A stretch of 64,000 nt of DNA from Anatilimnocola floriformis (GTDB lineage: Bacteria; Planctomycetota; Planctomycetia; Pirellulales; Pirellulaceae). Below the pieces are notes generated by a model. It did no database searches. It saw only the letters and a program-made list of their open reading frames with translations, and was not told the origin of the DNA. The stretch covers positions 4,898,001 to 4,962,000 of the forward strand of contig NZ_JAMLFW010000001.1 of the NCBI RefSeq assembly GCF_024256385.1, written 5' to 3'. Shown in pieces: positions 50,617-59,027 of the stretch; positions within the stretch are counted from its first letter, which is position 1, and the number at the start of each line of letters is the position of its first letter. A program made the position numbers and the translations under genes.

Positions 50617-50950
50617 ACGGTCGCGAGATCTTGGAAACAGTGAGCAGGGTCAGCAACTCATCGAACATCGGCCCCAAGAAGGAAGGACCTAAGTTGTCAC
50701 GACTCAGGGTCTAATTTTGCAGTTGCTCTTTTTCAAATTGGTAGGTCTTTGGTCAATCGACAGAGGTCGCTGCGGTACCGGTGCGCGCGGATCGCAAGGT
50801 ACGGCGGGTGAGGTGAGGGCTGCTGGGCAGTCGAGCGGAGTGCAATAATCTGTGATATCGGGAGGGTGTTATTACCGCGGTTTTTTGGTGCAAGTTGTTG
50901 GTGGATCGAGAGTTGGGAGCTCGCAAAAATATTGCATCACCTGTTATATA

Positions 50951-51000
50951 ACCCTCCCTCGGAATAGCGGGCGGGAGGGTTGCAGGCACTCGTGTGCCTG
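50951..51000 (-). terminator. Two hairpins downstream of the sigma factor gene
   Basis: CAGGCAC-TCGT-GTGCCTG (50983-51000) starts 3 bp after the sigma stop codon on the minus strand. It is followed by ACCCTCCC / GGGAGGGT (50951-50958, 50973-50980), then an A/T-rich run TATATAACAG. Together they probably terminate the sigma factor transcript. Confidence 0.6.
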
Positions 51001-51002
51001 AA

Positions 51003-52643
51003 CTATCGCGGCAGGACGTTGGTGGCATCCAGGTCGTCGGCGGGGATTTCCACGCCTTCGACGAAGCTTTGCAGGGTGCGGGCCCGGTAGGGTTGTTGCA
51101 GCTTGCGGACGGCCTTGGTTTCGATCTGGCGGACGCGTTCGCGGGTGACGCAGAAGATCTTGCCCACTTCTTCGAGCGTGTAGGCGTAGCCGTCGGTCAG
51201 GCCGTAACGGAGGCGGAGGATTTCGCGTTCGCGATAGTTCAGGGTCGACATGGCTTCTTCGATGCGGTTCTTCAGAGCGACCTGGTTGGCTTCGAACAAC
51301 GGATCGTCTTCGCGGTGATCGGCGAGGAACTCACCGAAGTAGCTGTCGTCGTGATCGCCGACCGGTTGATCGAGCGACAACGGCTGACGGGCCATCTTGA
51401 TGATGCAGCGAGCTTCTTCGAGCGACAGGCCGGCGCGGCGGGCGGTTTCTTCGGCCGTGGGTTCGCGACCGAGTTCTTGGACGAGTTGACGAGTGATGAT
51501 GCGGACCTTGCTCATCGTGTCGATCATGTGCACCGGCACGCGGATGGTGCGGCTTTGATCGGCGATGGCCCGGGTGATGGCTTGGCGAATCCACCACGTG
51601 GCGTAGGTGCTGAACTTGAAACCACGAGCGTATTCGAACTTATCGACGGCACGCATCAGGCCGGTGTTGCCTTCTTGAATCAGATCGAGAAAGCTCAAAC
51701 CGCGGTTGCGATACTTCTTGGCGATCGACACCACCAGACGCAGATTGCCTGCCGAGAGAACTCGCTTCGCAGCGTCATACGATTGGTGATAGGCTTCGGT
51801 CCGTTCGATGCGGCGAGTCAGGGTCGAAGGAGTTTCGAGCGTGATCCGCATCAGGTGCACGAGTTCCTTGCGGAGTTCGCTGTGGCTGCGGCCGCAGAAG
51901 GAACCGGTGGCCTTGGCTTCCTTGACCTGGTGACGCAGGACACGCATGCGGATCTGGATTTCCTTGAGCTTGTCGAACAACGGCTGGAGGCGGTTGTTGC
52001 GGAGGTTCATTTCTTCGACCAGGCGAACGGCCTTGTTGCGGCGGCGGGTGAGGTTGATCCAGGCCTGGTGGCGAGCCTTCTTCGGCTGTTGCTTGCTGAT
52101 GGCGATGCGGAAGTCGGCGTGGTTGGCCTTGAGCAGCTTCTTGAGCGTGACCAGGTTTGGCCAGATCCGCTTCATGATCCGCTTCTTCTCAGTCGTGTTC
52201 GTCACGCTGACTTCGATGGTGCGATCGAGCCGGAGTTGACCGTCGCGAACCTTTTCGAGCAGTTCGACGGCCCCTTGCAGGACGTAGTCGGTGGCGAGCA
52301 TCGAGTGGCGGAACCGCTTGCGAGTCGCTTCGATCTTACGGGCGGCAGAGATTTCTTCGGCCCGGTTGAGGAGCGGAATCTGGCCCATTTGCATGAGGTA
52401 CATGCGAACCGGGTCGTCGGTGGCGTCGACGCTGTCGGATTCGTCTTCGACAGTGGTGATGTCTTCTTCGACGAAACCGAATTCTTCGGCTTCTTCCAGC
52501 ACTACTGCGTCGTCCATTTCATCACCCAGGCCGAGGCGATCGTCGCCAGTGCGGGCGTGACCGTTGGCCTTCTTCGCCGGGCCCTTTTTGGCGGCGGCTG
52601 GCTGAACGGAGACTGGCAGAGACTTGCGGAAGCTTTTGGCCAT
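51003..52643 (-). CDS. rpoD: RNA polymerase sigma factor, RpoD/SigA type
   Basis: 546 aa. Acidic N-terminus, region 1.2 at [20 protein letters not shown] (about 77-96), then a long non-conserved helical insert (about 105-305). Region 2 is [20 protein letters not shown] followed by [20 protein letters not shown] and [20 protein letters not shown]; region 3 is [20 protein letters not shown]; region 4 is [20 protein letters not shown] and [18 protein letters not shown]. This is the housekeeping-type sigma-70 group. A classical region 1.1 is reduced to a short Lys/Asp-rich segment. TTGGAG lies upstream of the ATG. Whether it is the sole primary factor cannot be told from the window. Confidence 0.93.
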   Translation of the reverse strand: MAKSFRKSLPVSVQPAAAKKGPAKKANGHARTGDDRLGLGDEMDDAVVLEEAEEFGFVEEDITTVEDESDSVDATDDPVRMYLMQMGQIPLLNRAEEISAARKIEATRKRFRHSMLATDYVLQGAVELLEKVRDGQLRLDRTIEVSVTNTTEKKRIMKRIWPNLVTLKKLLKANHADFRIAISKQQPKKARHQAWINLTRRRNKAVRLVEEMNLRNNRLQPLFDKLKEIQIRMRVLRHQVKEAKATGSFCGRSHSELRKELVHLMRITLETPSTLTRRIERTEAYHQSYDAAKRVLSAGNLRLVVSIAKKYRNRGLSFLDLIQEGNTGLMRAVDKFEYARGFKFSTYATWWIRQAITRAIADQSRTIRVPVHMIDTMSKVRIITRQLVQELGREPTAEETARRAGLSLEEARCIIKMARQPLSLDQPVGDHDDSYFGEFLADHREDDPLFEANQVALKNRIEEAMSTLNYREREILRLRYGLTDGYAYTLEEVGKIFCVTRERVRQIETKAVRKLQQPYRARTLQSFVEGVEIPADDLDATNVLPR

Positions 52644-53105
52644 CGATTACTGCTCCAAGGTGAGAAACCGCAGCGTTGACTCGCGGTGATAATTGGAAGT
52701 AAAGCAAGGCCCATGCCCCTCCTGGATTGGCTTGTGTGCTGGCCCGCATCTTGAGTCTGAAACTCTTGACAGGGCAGCACTTTGGACTAGGAACGCCGTT
52801 ACTTAATTGCCGCCGCGCGAATGTCAAGTGTGGTGTTGTCGCCACAGCGGACCCGCATCACGTTGCCGCGAAGCAACAAGGAATGCTACGGAGGAGGGAT
52901 TGAAGGAGTAGTGCCAGAACGGCGGAGAGTGCCGATTTTTGCGGATAATCGGCGAACTCGGCGCGGTTGTATGGGTCATACAGCTTGCGCTGGCGAGTCG
53001 CTGCATCTGGAACCGCGCCGCGCGGCTGAGTATGCTGTGAGTGCTTTCCCAGGCCGAATGAAATCGGCTTCGCTTTCTTCCCCGCCTCTCCGATGTTGGT
53101 CGCTT
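52644..53105. other. Intergenic region between divergent sigma factor and LRR genes
   Basis: 462 bp. It holds the candidate sigma promoter at 52800-52827 and the leader of the sigma gene. For the LRR gene I see no convincing promoter; TATGCT at 53031-53036 is a weak -10. Open frames inside it lack ribosome sites and recognisable motifs. Confidence 0.5.
52800..52827 (-). promoter_or_regulatory. Candidate promoter of the sigma factor gene
   Basis: On the minus strand, a perfect TTGACA (52822-52827) is followed after 16 bp by TAAGTA (52800-52805), about 157 bp before the ATG at 52643. The -10 match is poor. Confidence 0.4.
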
Positions 53106-53945
53106 ATGCTTCGCTCATTGTTCGTCGCTGCTATCGCCTGCCTGTCGCTGCCGATCGTGACGCTCGCTGCGGATTTGTTTCCGGATAAGAACCTGGAAGC
53201 TGCCGTGCGGGAGCAAGTCTTTGAAAAGCGGAACAACACGATGCCGCTGGTCGAAGCGGACGTAGCGAACATCGCGATCGTAAAAGGAGCCGACAAGAAG
53301 ATCAAAGATCTGACCGGCCTGGAGAAGTGCAAGAGCCTCGCTCAGCTGGAGCTGATGAACAATGAGATCGTCGACCTAACGCCGCTGAAGGAACTGAAGA
53401 ACATCCAGCAGCTGCGGCTGGAGAAGAACAAGATTGTCAGCCTCGAACCGCTGGCCGGCCTGACCGACATTCAGTACCTCAGCATCAACGACAATCAGAT
53501 CGAGGACCTCAGCCCGCTGAAGAAGATCTCTGCCCTGCGGAACCTGTACGCCGGCAACAACAAGATCAAGGACATCAGCCCGCTGACGGAGACCAAGAAG
53601 GTTTACTCGCTTTATCTCAACGCCAACCCGATCGAAGACTTCAAGCCGCTGGCCGAACTGAAGAGCCTGGAACGCCTTGATTTGCGGTACACCAGCATTA
53701 CCGATCTGTCGCCGCTGGCCGGTTTGACCGAGCTCCGCTTCCTGTTTCTCAACTACAGCAAGGTGAGCGACCTCGCCGTGCTGGTCGAAATGGCCAAGAA
53801 GGACTTCGAAGGCCAAAAGCGGTTTGCGCCGTTCTGGAAGCTCTATCTGGGCGACACGCCGCTAAGCGAAGCGGCGAAAACGGCCCAGATGGCTGAACTG
53901 AAAAAGTACGGCGTGCGGGTGAATGTGGAATCGCTGAAGTGGTAA
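53106..53945 (+). CDS. Secreted leucine-rich-repeat protein (internalin-like)
   Basis: 279 aa. Signal peptide (LRSLFVAAIACLSLPIVTLA), a short cap starting DLFPDKNLEAAVREQVFEKR, then about seven 22-residue LRRs of the SDS22/internalin type, for example LAQLELMNNEIVDLTPLKEL, IQYLSINDNQIEDLSPLKKI and LERLDLRYTSITDLSPLAGL. It would bind proteins outside the cytoplasm. The start is uncertain: 53106 fits the signal peptide, 53058 would add 16 residues. It ends against a family E palindrome shared with a convergent GNAT gene. Confidence 0.88.
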   Translation: MLRSLFVAAIACLSLPIVTLAADLFPDKNLEAAVREQVFEKRNNTMPLVEADVANIAIVKGADKKIKDLTGLEKCKSLAQLELMNNEIVDLTPLKELKNIQQLRLEKNKIVSLEPLAGLTDIQYLSINDNQIEDLSPLKKISALRNLYAGNNKIKDISPLTETKKVYSLYLNANPIEDFKPLAELKSLERLDLRYTSITDLSPLAGLTELRFLFLNYSKVSDLAVLVEMAKKDFEGQKRFAPFWKLYLGDTPLSEAAKTAQMAELKKYGVRVNVESLKW

Positions 53946-53959
53946 CGCGCTTGTTCTGT

Positions 53960-54001
53960 TCCCTCGCCTCGGTACTTCGGGGAGAGGGTTAGGGTGAGGG
54001 G
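53960..54001. repeat. Family E palindrome between convergent genes
   Basis: TCCCTCGCCTCGGTACTTCG followed by GGGAGAGGGTTAGGGTGAGG. It is the inverse of 49431-49475 and lies between the LRR and GNAT genes. The hairpin could terminate both. Confidence 0.8.
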
Positions 54002-54007
54002 CCCGAA

Positions 54008-54433
54008 TCAGCTAAGCCGCATCAGAAAATAGGCTCCATCCTCACTCGTTCCTTCGCTGGCGATCTGCCAGCCGTGGCGTTCGTAGAAGCCCAGCGCGCG
54101 GACGTTCTTTTCCATGCACTTGAGCGTGGCGGGGCGGCCGATTTCTTTCAGGCAGGCCGCGAGCAGTTGCTCGCCGATCCCCTGCTGCTGATGAGCCATA
54201 TCTACGAACAGATTGTGGACGAAGTTTTCTGGCGGCCACCATGAGACAAAGCCCACGATCTTCTCGCCGAGCGTCGCGACGAGAATCGGTTCGTCCTGCG
54301 TAGCCGTGTCGAAGTCCGCAAGTTGGAGCGATTCGTGGTTCAGCCAAACGAACGCAGCGCGACGAGTCTCCAGAAACAGGCTGCGCAAAGTTGTCGCATC
54401 GTCGGGTTGGAATGGGCGAATGATGAGGGACAT
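54008..54433 (-). CDS. GNAT family N-acetyltransferase
   Basis: 141 aa. FQPDDATTLRSLFLETRRAA at the N-terminus, IVGFVSWWPPENFVHNLFVD, then the acetyl-CoA loop HQQQGIGEQLLAACLKEI (Q/RxxGxG/A) and LGFYERHGWQIASEGTSEDG. The substrate is not known. Convergent with the LRR gene and divergent from the pilin-like gene. Confidence 0.92.
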   Translation of the reverse strand: MSLIIRPFQPDDATTLRSLFLETRRAAFVWLNHESLQLADFDTATQDEPILVATLGEKIVGFVSWWPPENFVHNLFVDMAHQQQGIGEQLLAACLKEIGRPATLKCMEKNVRALGFYERHGWQIASEGTSEDGAYFLMRLS

Positions 54434-54575
54434 AAGGTTACGACAGAGTGTCGGGGAAGTCTTAAAAAGTTGCGGAATCTCGCTTCGCCCTGCTGCCGCC
54501 GTCCAGCCGCGTCACCCACAGATTGTACGCTCTGGAAACGGAACGCTCGCAACATCCCTTCAGGAGAACCAAAGA

Positions 54576-54920
54576 ATGAATGTGTGGAATAGACGGCTGC
54601 GGAAACTGCGTCGCGGCGCAACGGCAGTGCAAGTGGCCGTGGTGATTGGCGCGGTGACGATTGCGGTGGCGCTCGGCGTGGCGCAGGTCGGCACGCAAAG
54701 CCAGACACAGTTGTCGCGCACGGCAACCGACGTGGGAAACCCCAACAGCCTGGTGGGCCGATTCGGTAATTCCAGCGGCAGCAGTTCGTCGGGCAGCTCG
54801 AGCTCTGATAGTTCCGGTTCAAGTTCCGGCAGCAGCAGCTCTGGTTCGACTGGTTCCGGTTCGACCACAACTGGCGGCTCGAGTGGATCGACTGGTTCCA
54901 GCGGCGCGCTCTGCCCCTAG
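54576..54920 (+). CDS. Flp/TadE-like pilin-like protein with Ser/Gly-rich tail
   Basis: 114 aa. A basic N-terminus (MNVWNRRLRKLRRG) precedes RRGATAVQVAVVIGAVTIAV, which resembles the Flp type IVb pilin N-terminus (GATA-E-Y-hydrophobic), but with Gln where Flp pilins have the Glu. After about 45 residues comes a low-complexity tail of almost pure Ser, Gly and Thr ending ALCP. A strong AGGAG ribosome site is present. No other tad gene is near, so its identity as a pilin is tentative. Confidence 0.72.
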   Translation: MNVWNRRLRKLRRGATAVQVAVVIGAVTIAVALGVAQVGTQSQTQLSRTATDVGNPNSLVGRFGNSSGSSSSGSSSSDSSGSSSGSSSSGSTGSGSTTTGGSSGSTGSSGALCP

Positions 54921-55005
54921 TTTTCATAGACACGGAGATTTCTCCCGATTGGCGCCTGCCACGCCAATTCTGGAAGCGTGCTCAACTCAGCATGCACAAT
55001 CCATC

Positions 55006-55557
55006 ATGCACAACTCACGCAACACGGCCGCTTATGGCCTGGCAGCGATTAGTTTCTTTCTGTTGCACGGCGGTTACCAGCTGGTTCACGGCCGTTGGGA
55101 AAACCTCCTCTGGGCCTGTCATCTGGCCGATCTGATTGTCGGCGTGGGCCTGGTTCTAAGATCGCGCTCGATCGCGGCGATGGGCCTGGTGATGCTCGGC
55201 TTTGGTGTGCCGATGTGGCTCGTTTCGCTGGCCACCGGCGGCGACTTTTATCCGACATCGATCCTGACGCATTTGGGCGGCATGAGCGTCGGCATCGTAG
55301 GCCTGAAGCGTTTAGGCGGCCTGCGCGATGATTGGTGGCGAGCTTATCTGCTGGTGCTGACGCTGGTCGTCGTTTCGCACTTCTACACGACCGCGAGCTT
55401 GAATGTGAACATGGCGTTCAACACTTGGTCGTTTGCCCGGCCGTGGATAACCAGCTTGAGCTGGCACTTATTGAGTTTGCTGGCGGTGTGGGCCGCGGGC
55501 TTGTATGTCGCCGAGCAATGCCTGCGGCGAACGGTGCTCCGCAGCAGTTTGGCTTGA
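55006..55557 (+). CDS. Small polytopic membrane protein of unknown function
   Basis: 183 aa, about five transmembrane helices (AAISFFLLHGGYQLVHG, HLADLIVGVGLVLRSRSIAA, MGLVMLGFGVPMWLVSLATG, AYLLVLTLVVVSHFYTTASL, LLSLLAVWAAGLYVAEQCLR). Many His residues lie near the helix ends. The ATG at 55006 follows a near-repeat (ATGCACAATCCATC then ATGCACAACT) and has no clear ribosome site. Convergent with hemP, 6 bp apart. Confidence 0.72.
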   Translation: MHNSRNTAAYGLAAISFFLLHGGYQLVHGRWENLLWACHLADLIVGVGLVLRSRSIAAMGLVMLGFGVPMWLVSLATGGDFYPTSILTHLGGMSVGIVGLKRLGGLRDDWWRAYLLVLTLVVVSHFYTTASLNVNMAFNTWSFARPWITSLSWHLLSLLAVWAAGLYVAEQCLRRTVLRSSLA

Positions 55558-55563
55558 AACAGA

Positions 55564-55779
55564 TTACTTATAGAGAATCAACTTGCCTTGCTTGGTGCAG
55601 CGCAGGCGATAGGTCTGGCCGCGATGAACGATCAGGGCTTCGGTATCACTGCCAAGCAGGTCATCCGACTTCCAAACTCGCTTTTGTTCATCAGCACTCA
55701 GCATCTCGCTGGTGACCGTGCCCGGCGCCGGCAGTTGCAGAGCGGTTTCGGGGGGGCCTGAATTCTTTTCGGTCGTCAT
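55564..55779 (-). CDS. hemP: Hemin uptake protein HemP
   Basis: 71 aa. The C-terminal part (SDDLLGSDTEALIVHRGQTY, then RLRCTKQGKLILYK) is the HemP signature (LL...I.H.G..Y.LR.T..GKLILTK). HemP is a small Fur-controlled protein linked to heme uptake and its regulation. The ATG at 55779 has AGAGG just upstream; the longer frame from 55842 is not supported. It lies last in a minus-strand cluster after the PQQ-propeller and DUF3386 genes, behind a Fur-box-like site. Confidence 0.9.
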   Translation of the reverse strand: MTTEKNSGPPETALQLPAPGTVTSEMLSADEQKRVWKSDDLLGSDTEALIVHRGQTYRLRCTKQGKLILYK

Positions 55780-55878
55780 GGCAGCCTCTCGCATAATGCG
55801 ACGCAACGGACCGCTGCGTGGAAAGCTAGTGATGTGATTCATTCAAGTACCAGCGTTGAGGAGGAGTACGCGGGATGA

Positions 55879-57207
55879 TTACTGCGACGTACGCAGGCAA
55901 AACAGTTTCTCGCCCGTGCGGATCAGCAAGCTGCCGTTGACGACGGCCACGCCGTATTGCGTCGCGCCGGCGAAGTTGGCCGCACCCGCTCGCTTTTCCG
56001 GAGTGTCTTCGTTGGCGCCTTTGGCCGGATCGGGTTTGACCGCGGCGGGATCCCACAACTGATTCTCGGCGAGGACTTCGAATTTCGCGCCGCTCCGAAT
56101 CACCGTGGTGTGACCATCCTTGCCGAAGAAATAAACGCGATCGCCAAAGCCCACCGGCGTGGCCCAGCACGATTGCTTGATCCGCTGTGTATAGTTCGAT
56201 TCGCCCGAAGCCGCGTCGAGGCAGTAAACCACGCCGCTGCGATTGACCCAATACGCCTGGCCGCCATACGCCATGGGCGAACCAAAGGTCGGCGAAGCTT
56301 GTTCGTTGCGCCACAGCACTTTGGGCTCCGGCTTGCCGCTGGCGATGTCGATCATCATGGCCAGGTTGCTCTTCTTGGCGAGATCGGCCCGTTCGGCTTC
56401 GCGACCAGCCGAAGCGCCGACGAGGAACGAACCGGCCGCGTTTTGAACGGGAGTCGACGATGTGTTGCCGCCAACTTCTTCATAAGTCCAGAGCTGCTTA
56501 CCGGTCGCCGCGTCGTAGCCATCGACTGATCCCGACGAGCTGCAAACGACTTGCATCGATTCGCCCGCTTTCACAAGCGCCGGCGAACTCCAACTGGTTC
56601 GGCTGGTTCGGTCGGTCTTCCACTTGGTCTTGCCATCGGCGGTGTTCAGGGCGATCAAGTACGATGGGCCATCGTGTTCGATCAGCACGATCACAGCGTC
56701 GCCAAAGAGAACCGGCGAAGCCGACAAGCCGTGGTTTGTTTTGAACTTGCCAAACTCGGTCGAAAGCGACTTCCGCCAGAGTTCGGTCCCTTCCATTGAG
56801 ATGGCGACCACATCGCCGCTCTCGAAGAATGCATAGACATTCTTGCCATCGGTCACCGGCGTGGGGGCCGCTCGGCTGACGTAGAGGCTGTTCTTCACCT
56901 TGTCCGACGATTCAAACGAATCCTTCCACAGCTGCTTGCCGTCGGCGAGGCTGAACGCGAGGACGTGGTTGGTGTCCTTCATGTCGCCTTCGACCGACGT
57001 GACGAACACGCGGTCGCCCCAGACGATGGGGCTCGATTGGCCGTGCCCCGGAATGGCAGCTTCCCAGGCGATGTTCTTCGTCGGCGACCACTCCAGCGGC
57101 AGAGAATTGGCTTCAACGGCCGAGGCTCCCTGGCCGAGAAACGCCGGCCAGGCGGGAGTCGCGTCGGCGGAGCACAAACTGAGCAAAACCAACCAGGCGG
57201 GAGACAT
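55879..57207 (-). CDS. Secreted PQQ-like beta-propeller repeat protein
   Basis: 442 aa. Short signal peptide (SPAWLVLLSLCSADATPAW), then WPAFLGQGASAVEANSLPLE, the planctomycete PQQ-repeat N-terminus, and repeated propeller blades with GxxxWxx motifs (LADGKQLWKDSF, MEGTELWRKSL, TADGKTKWKTDR, ATGKQLWTYEEV). It is probably extracellular, with no sign of dehydrogenase residues. The start at 57207 is used because it opens the signal peptide; the frame runs on to 57597, overlapping the upstream gene. Confidence 0.86.
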   Translation of the reverse strand: MSPAWLVLLSLCSADATPAWPAFLGQGASAVEANSLPLEWSPTKNIAWEAAIPGHGQSSPIVWGDRVFVTSVEGDMKDTNHVLAFSLADGKQLWKDSFESSDKVKNSLYVSRAAPTPVTDGKNVYAFFESGDVVAISMEGTELWRKSLSTEFGKFKTNHGLSASPVLFGDAVIVLIEHDGPSYLIALNTADGKTKWKTDRTSRTSWSSPALVKAGESMQVVCSSSGSVDGYDAATGKQLWTYEEVGGNTSSTPVQNAAGSFLVGASAGREAERADLAKKSNLAMMIDIASGKPEPKVLWRNEQASPTFGSPMAYGGQAYWVNRSGVVYCLDAASGESNYTQRIKQSCWATPVGFGDRVYFFGKDGHTTVIRSGAKFEVLAENQLWDPAAVKPDPAKGANEDTPEKRAGAANFAGATQYGVAVVNGSLLIRTGEKLFCLRTSQ

Positions 57208-57311
57208 CGTGATACTCGAAGCTGCGGGTGTGTACGAAAGCCGAACGCACGCCGGTGCGTGCGTTCGGCGGTTTGCGGCAGGCGGAGATCTGCCGCGGAG
57301 TTCCTGAGGAA

Positions 57312-58937
57312 TTAGTTCTTTTCTGGACCACCGAAACGAATGGCTTCGGTTTCCGTAGTTTTGCCCGTGCGGCTGGTGCCGGCGACGACCAGGATCTGTT
57401 GATCGTCGCTGATCACCAGACGATGGAAGAACCGAGGATGCTTGAGAGTCGCGGCCTTCTCCCAGCTCTTGCCGTCGTTCGACAAGCGAAGGAGCGAGCC
57501 ATCCTGAACGGTGCAATACAGGCCGTCGTTGCCGCCAAAGGCCGATGGGCCGAACGCCGCCATGCCGCTGCCGGGCAACTTCGGCCCTTCGCTCCACTTG
57601 TCCGACTTCGGATCGTAGATCGAAACGGCTTGGGTTACTTCGTTGTCGTTAGTCATGCCGCCGAGGACATAGAGCTTGCCCTGATAACCAGCCACGGCGA
57701 GAGCGCGGCGGAAGAACTCGGGCTTGGCGATTTCTTTCCAAGCGAGCTTTTCTTGCGACAGGTCGCAAACGAGCGCCGTGTTGTGCCAATCGCCATCACC
57801 TTCGCCGTTCAGTTCCCAACCGCCAACGACATACAAGTGATCGCCGACGATAGCCGCGTCATGGCTGGAACGACCGCGCGGCATCGGCGTGAGTTCGGTC
57901 CACTTGCCCGTGGCAGGGTCAAACCGGCTGAAGTCCTTGCTGGAATAGAGGAGCCACTTTTCGCCCTTGTCGTTGCGTGATTCCCAACCGCCGATGCGAT
58001 AGACCTGGCCTTTATAACCAACCATTGCCAGGCCAGTCCGCTTCGGCCCCGTCGAGACTTCTTCCCAAGCTTCTGGCTTGGCGAGATTCAAACGCAGCAG
58101 CGCACCAGTTTGCTGATCGGCCGAGTAGTTGTGGGCCGAGCCCATGTGACCGCCGTAGACATACAGATTGCCACCGGCGATGGCGGCTCCGGCGCTCGTC
58201 ACGCCGACCTTGATCGCCGGGAGTTCCTTGTGCGAAACCGCCGGCGAATCGGCTTTCAGCAACTGATGATTGGCAAAGCTGATTTCTTCGACCACGCGAG
58301 TTCCATCGTCCTTGTTAATCGCAGCGAGCACCCGCACCGGCAGATCGACGCCGTCGATTCGCTTCCAATCTTGCAGCACTTGGCGGGTGGAGACAATCTC
58401 ACCGGCTTTGTTCCAAGTGGTAACGCTATAGCTCTTCGGCAGGTGCTTGCCTTCCGGCGTGCGAGCAACTTCGCCGACGCTGATGACCATGTGATTGTCG
58501 CCGTGAAAGCGATGCACTTCGGTGAGCACGTCCCCTTCCACACGCCACAGGCTCTTTTCGTTGGCGTCTTTCGACTTCATCAAGCGCCCCAGCGGATGGC
58601 TGGTGTCTTCGTCGGCATATTCGAGATTCGTGGCGCCTTGATCGTCGGCCAAGCGATGACCGATCAGCGAGTTGAGCGAGCGCTCGACCCATTCGAGACC
58701 TTTGGTATCACCCAGCTTGATCTCGAGCTTGCCGTCGGCGGAAACCTTCAATGTTCCGGCTGCAGCCTTACCAGCCGAGGCAACTTTCAATTCCGCAGTG
58801 AAGCCCGGAAACTTCTCCCACGTAGCTCGACCGTGGTGGGCTTTGTCCATCGCGCTTTGAGCTGACTCAACTGCGAACGCAGGATTCGCCACCGCGGCGC
58901 TCAAGCTCAGAAGTGCTAACATTCGCACAAACGACAT
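57312..58937 (-). CDS. DUF3386 and Kelch-repeat secreted protein
   Basis: 541 aa. Signal peptide (SFVRMLALLSLSAAVANPAF), then a DUF3386 domain (HHGRATWEKFPGFTAELKVA, EWVERSLNSLIGHRLADDQG), followed by Kelch blades with the YVYGG / YRIGGWE / YVVGGWE / YVLGGMT double-Gly pattern. Function unknown. It is first in a cluster leading to hemP and carries a Fur-box-like palindrome 42 bp upstream, so it is probably made under iron limitation. AAGGG lies 8 nt before the ATG. Confidence 0.88.
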   Translation of the reverse strand: MSFVRMLALLSLSAAVANPAFAVESAQSAMDKAHHGRATWEKFPGFTAELKVASAGKAAAGTLKVSADGKLEIKLGDTKGLEWVERSLNSLIGHRLADDQGATNLEYADEDTSHPLGRLMKSKDANEKSLWRVEGDVLTEVHRFHGDNHMVISVGEVARTPEGKHLPKSYSVTTWNKAGEIVSTRQVLQDWKRIDGVDLPVRVLAAINKDDGTRVVEEISFANHQLLKADSPAVSHKELPAIKVGVTSAGAAIAGGNLYVYGGHMGSAHNYSADQQTGALLRLNLAKPEAWEEVSTGPKRTGLAMVGYKGQVYRIGGWESRNDKGEKWLLYSSKDFSRFDPATGKWTELTPMPRGRSSHDAAIVGDHLYVVGGWELNGEGDGDWHNTALVCDLSQEKLAWKEIAKPEFFRRALAVAGYQGKLYVLGGMTNDNEVTQAVSIYDPKSDKWSEGPKLPGSGMAAFGPSAFGGNDGLYCTVQDGSLLRLSNDGKSWEKAATLKHPRFFHRLVISDDQQILVVAGTSRTGKTTETEAIRFGGPEKN

Positions 58938-58978
58938 TTGATAAACCCTTGCGTATCGCGTGCTCGGCTGCGATCCCT

Positions 58979-59001
58979 AATTGATAGTGAGTCTCAGTAG
59001 C
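58979..59001 (-). promoter_or_regulatory. Candidate Fur box
   Basis: TGATAGTGAGTCTCAGTAGC is a near-palindrome around TGAG-T-CTCA; 7 of 9 positions per half site pair. It resembles the Fur operator type TGAGAATGAGTCTCA and lies 42 bp upstream of the DUF3386-Kelch gene whose cluster ends with hemP. Confidence 0.55.
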
Positions 59002-59027
59002 GTCGGATCATAAGCGATTTGCACGAT

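Larger units (their letters stand above)
50015..51002. other. Gene-free, palindrome-rich stretch
   Basis: About 1 kb between flavodoxin and the sigma factor with no convincing coding frame. It contains at least seven palindromes, listed separately (50045-50063, 50317-50430, three between 50449 and 50616, 50951-50980 and 50983-51000). The part 50640-50950 holds no feature I recognise; I checked for RNase P-like, tmRNA-like and 6S-like blocks by eye and saw none. Confidence 0.65.

Noticed and set aside
50753-51028. Possible small minus-strand gene of 91 codons downstream of the sigma factor
   Set aside because: It overlaps the sigma stop and both hairpins, lacks a ribosome site and shows no motif.
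50994-52679. Open frame of 561 codons antisense to the sigma factor
   Set aside because: High-GC antisense shadow; the sense strand carries all sigma-70 regions.
53376-53816. Minus-strand frame opposite the LRR gene
   Set aside because: Its repeats simply mirror the LRR periodicity of the sense strand.
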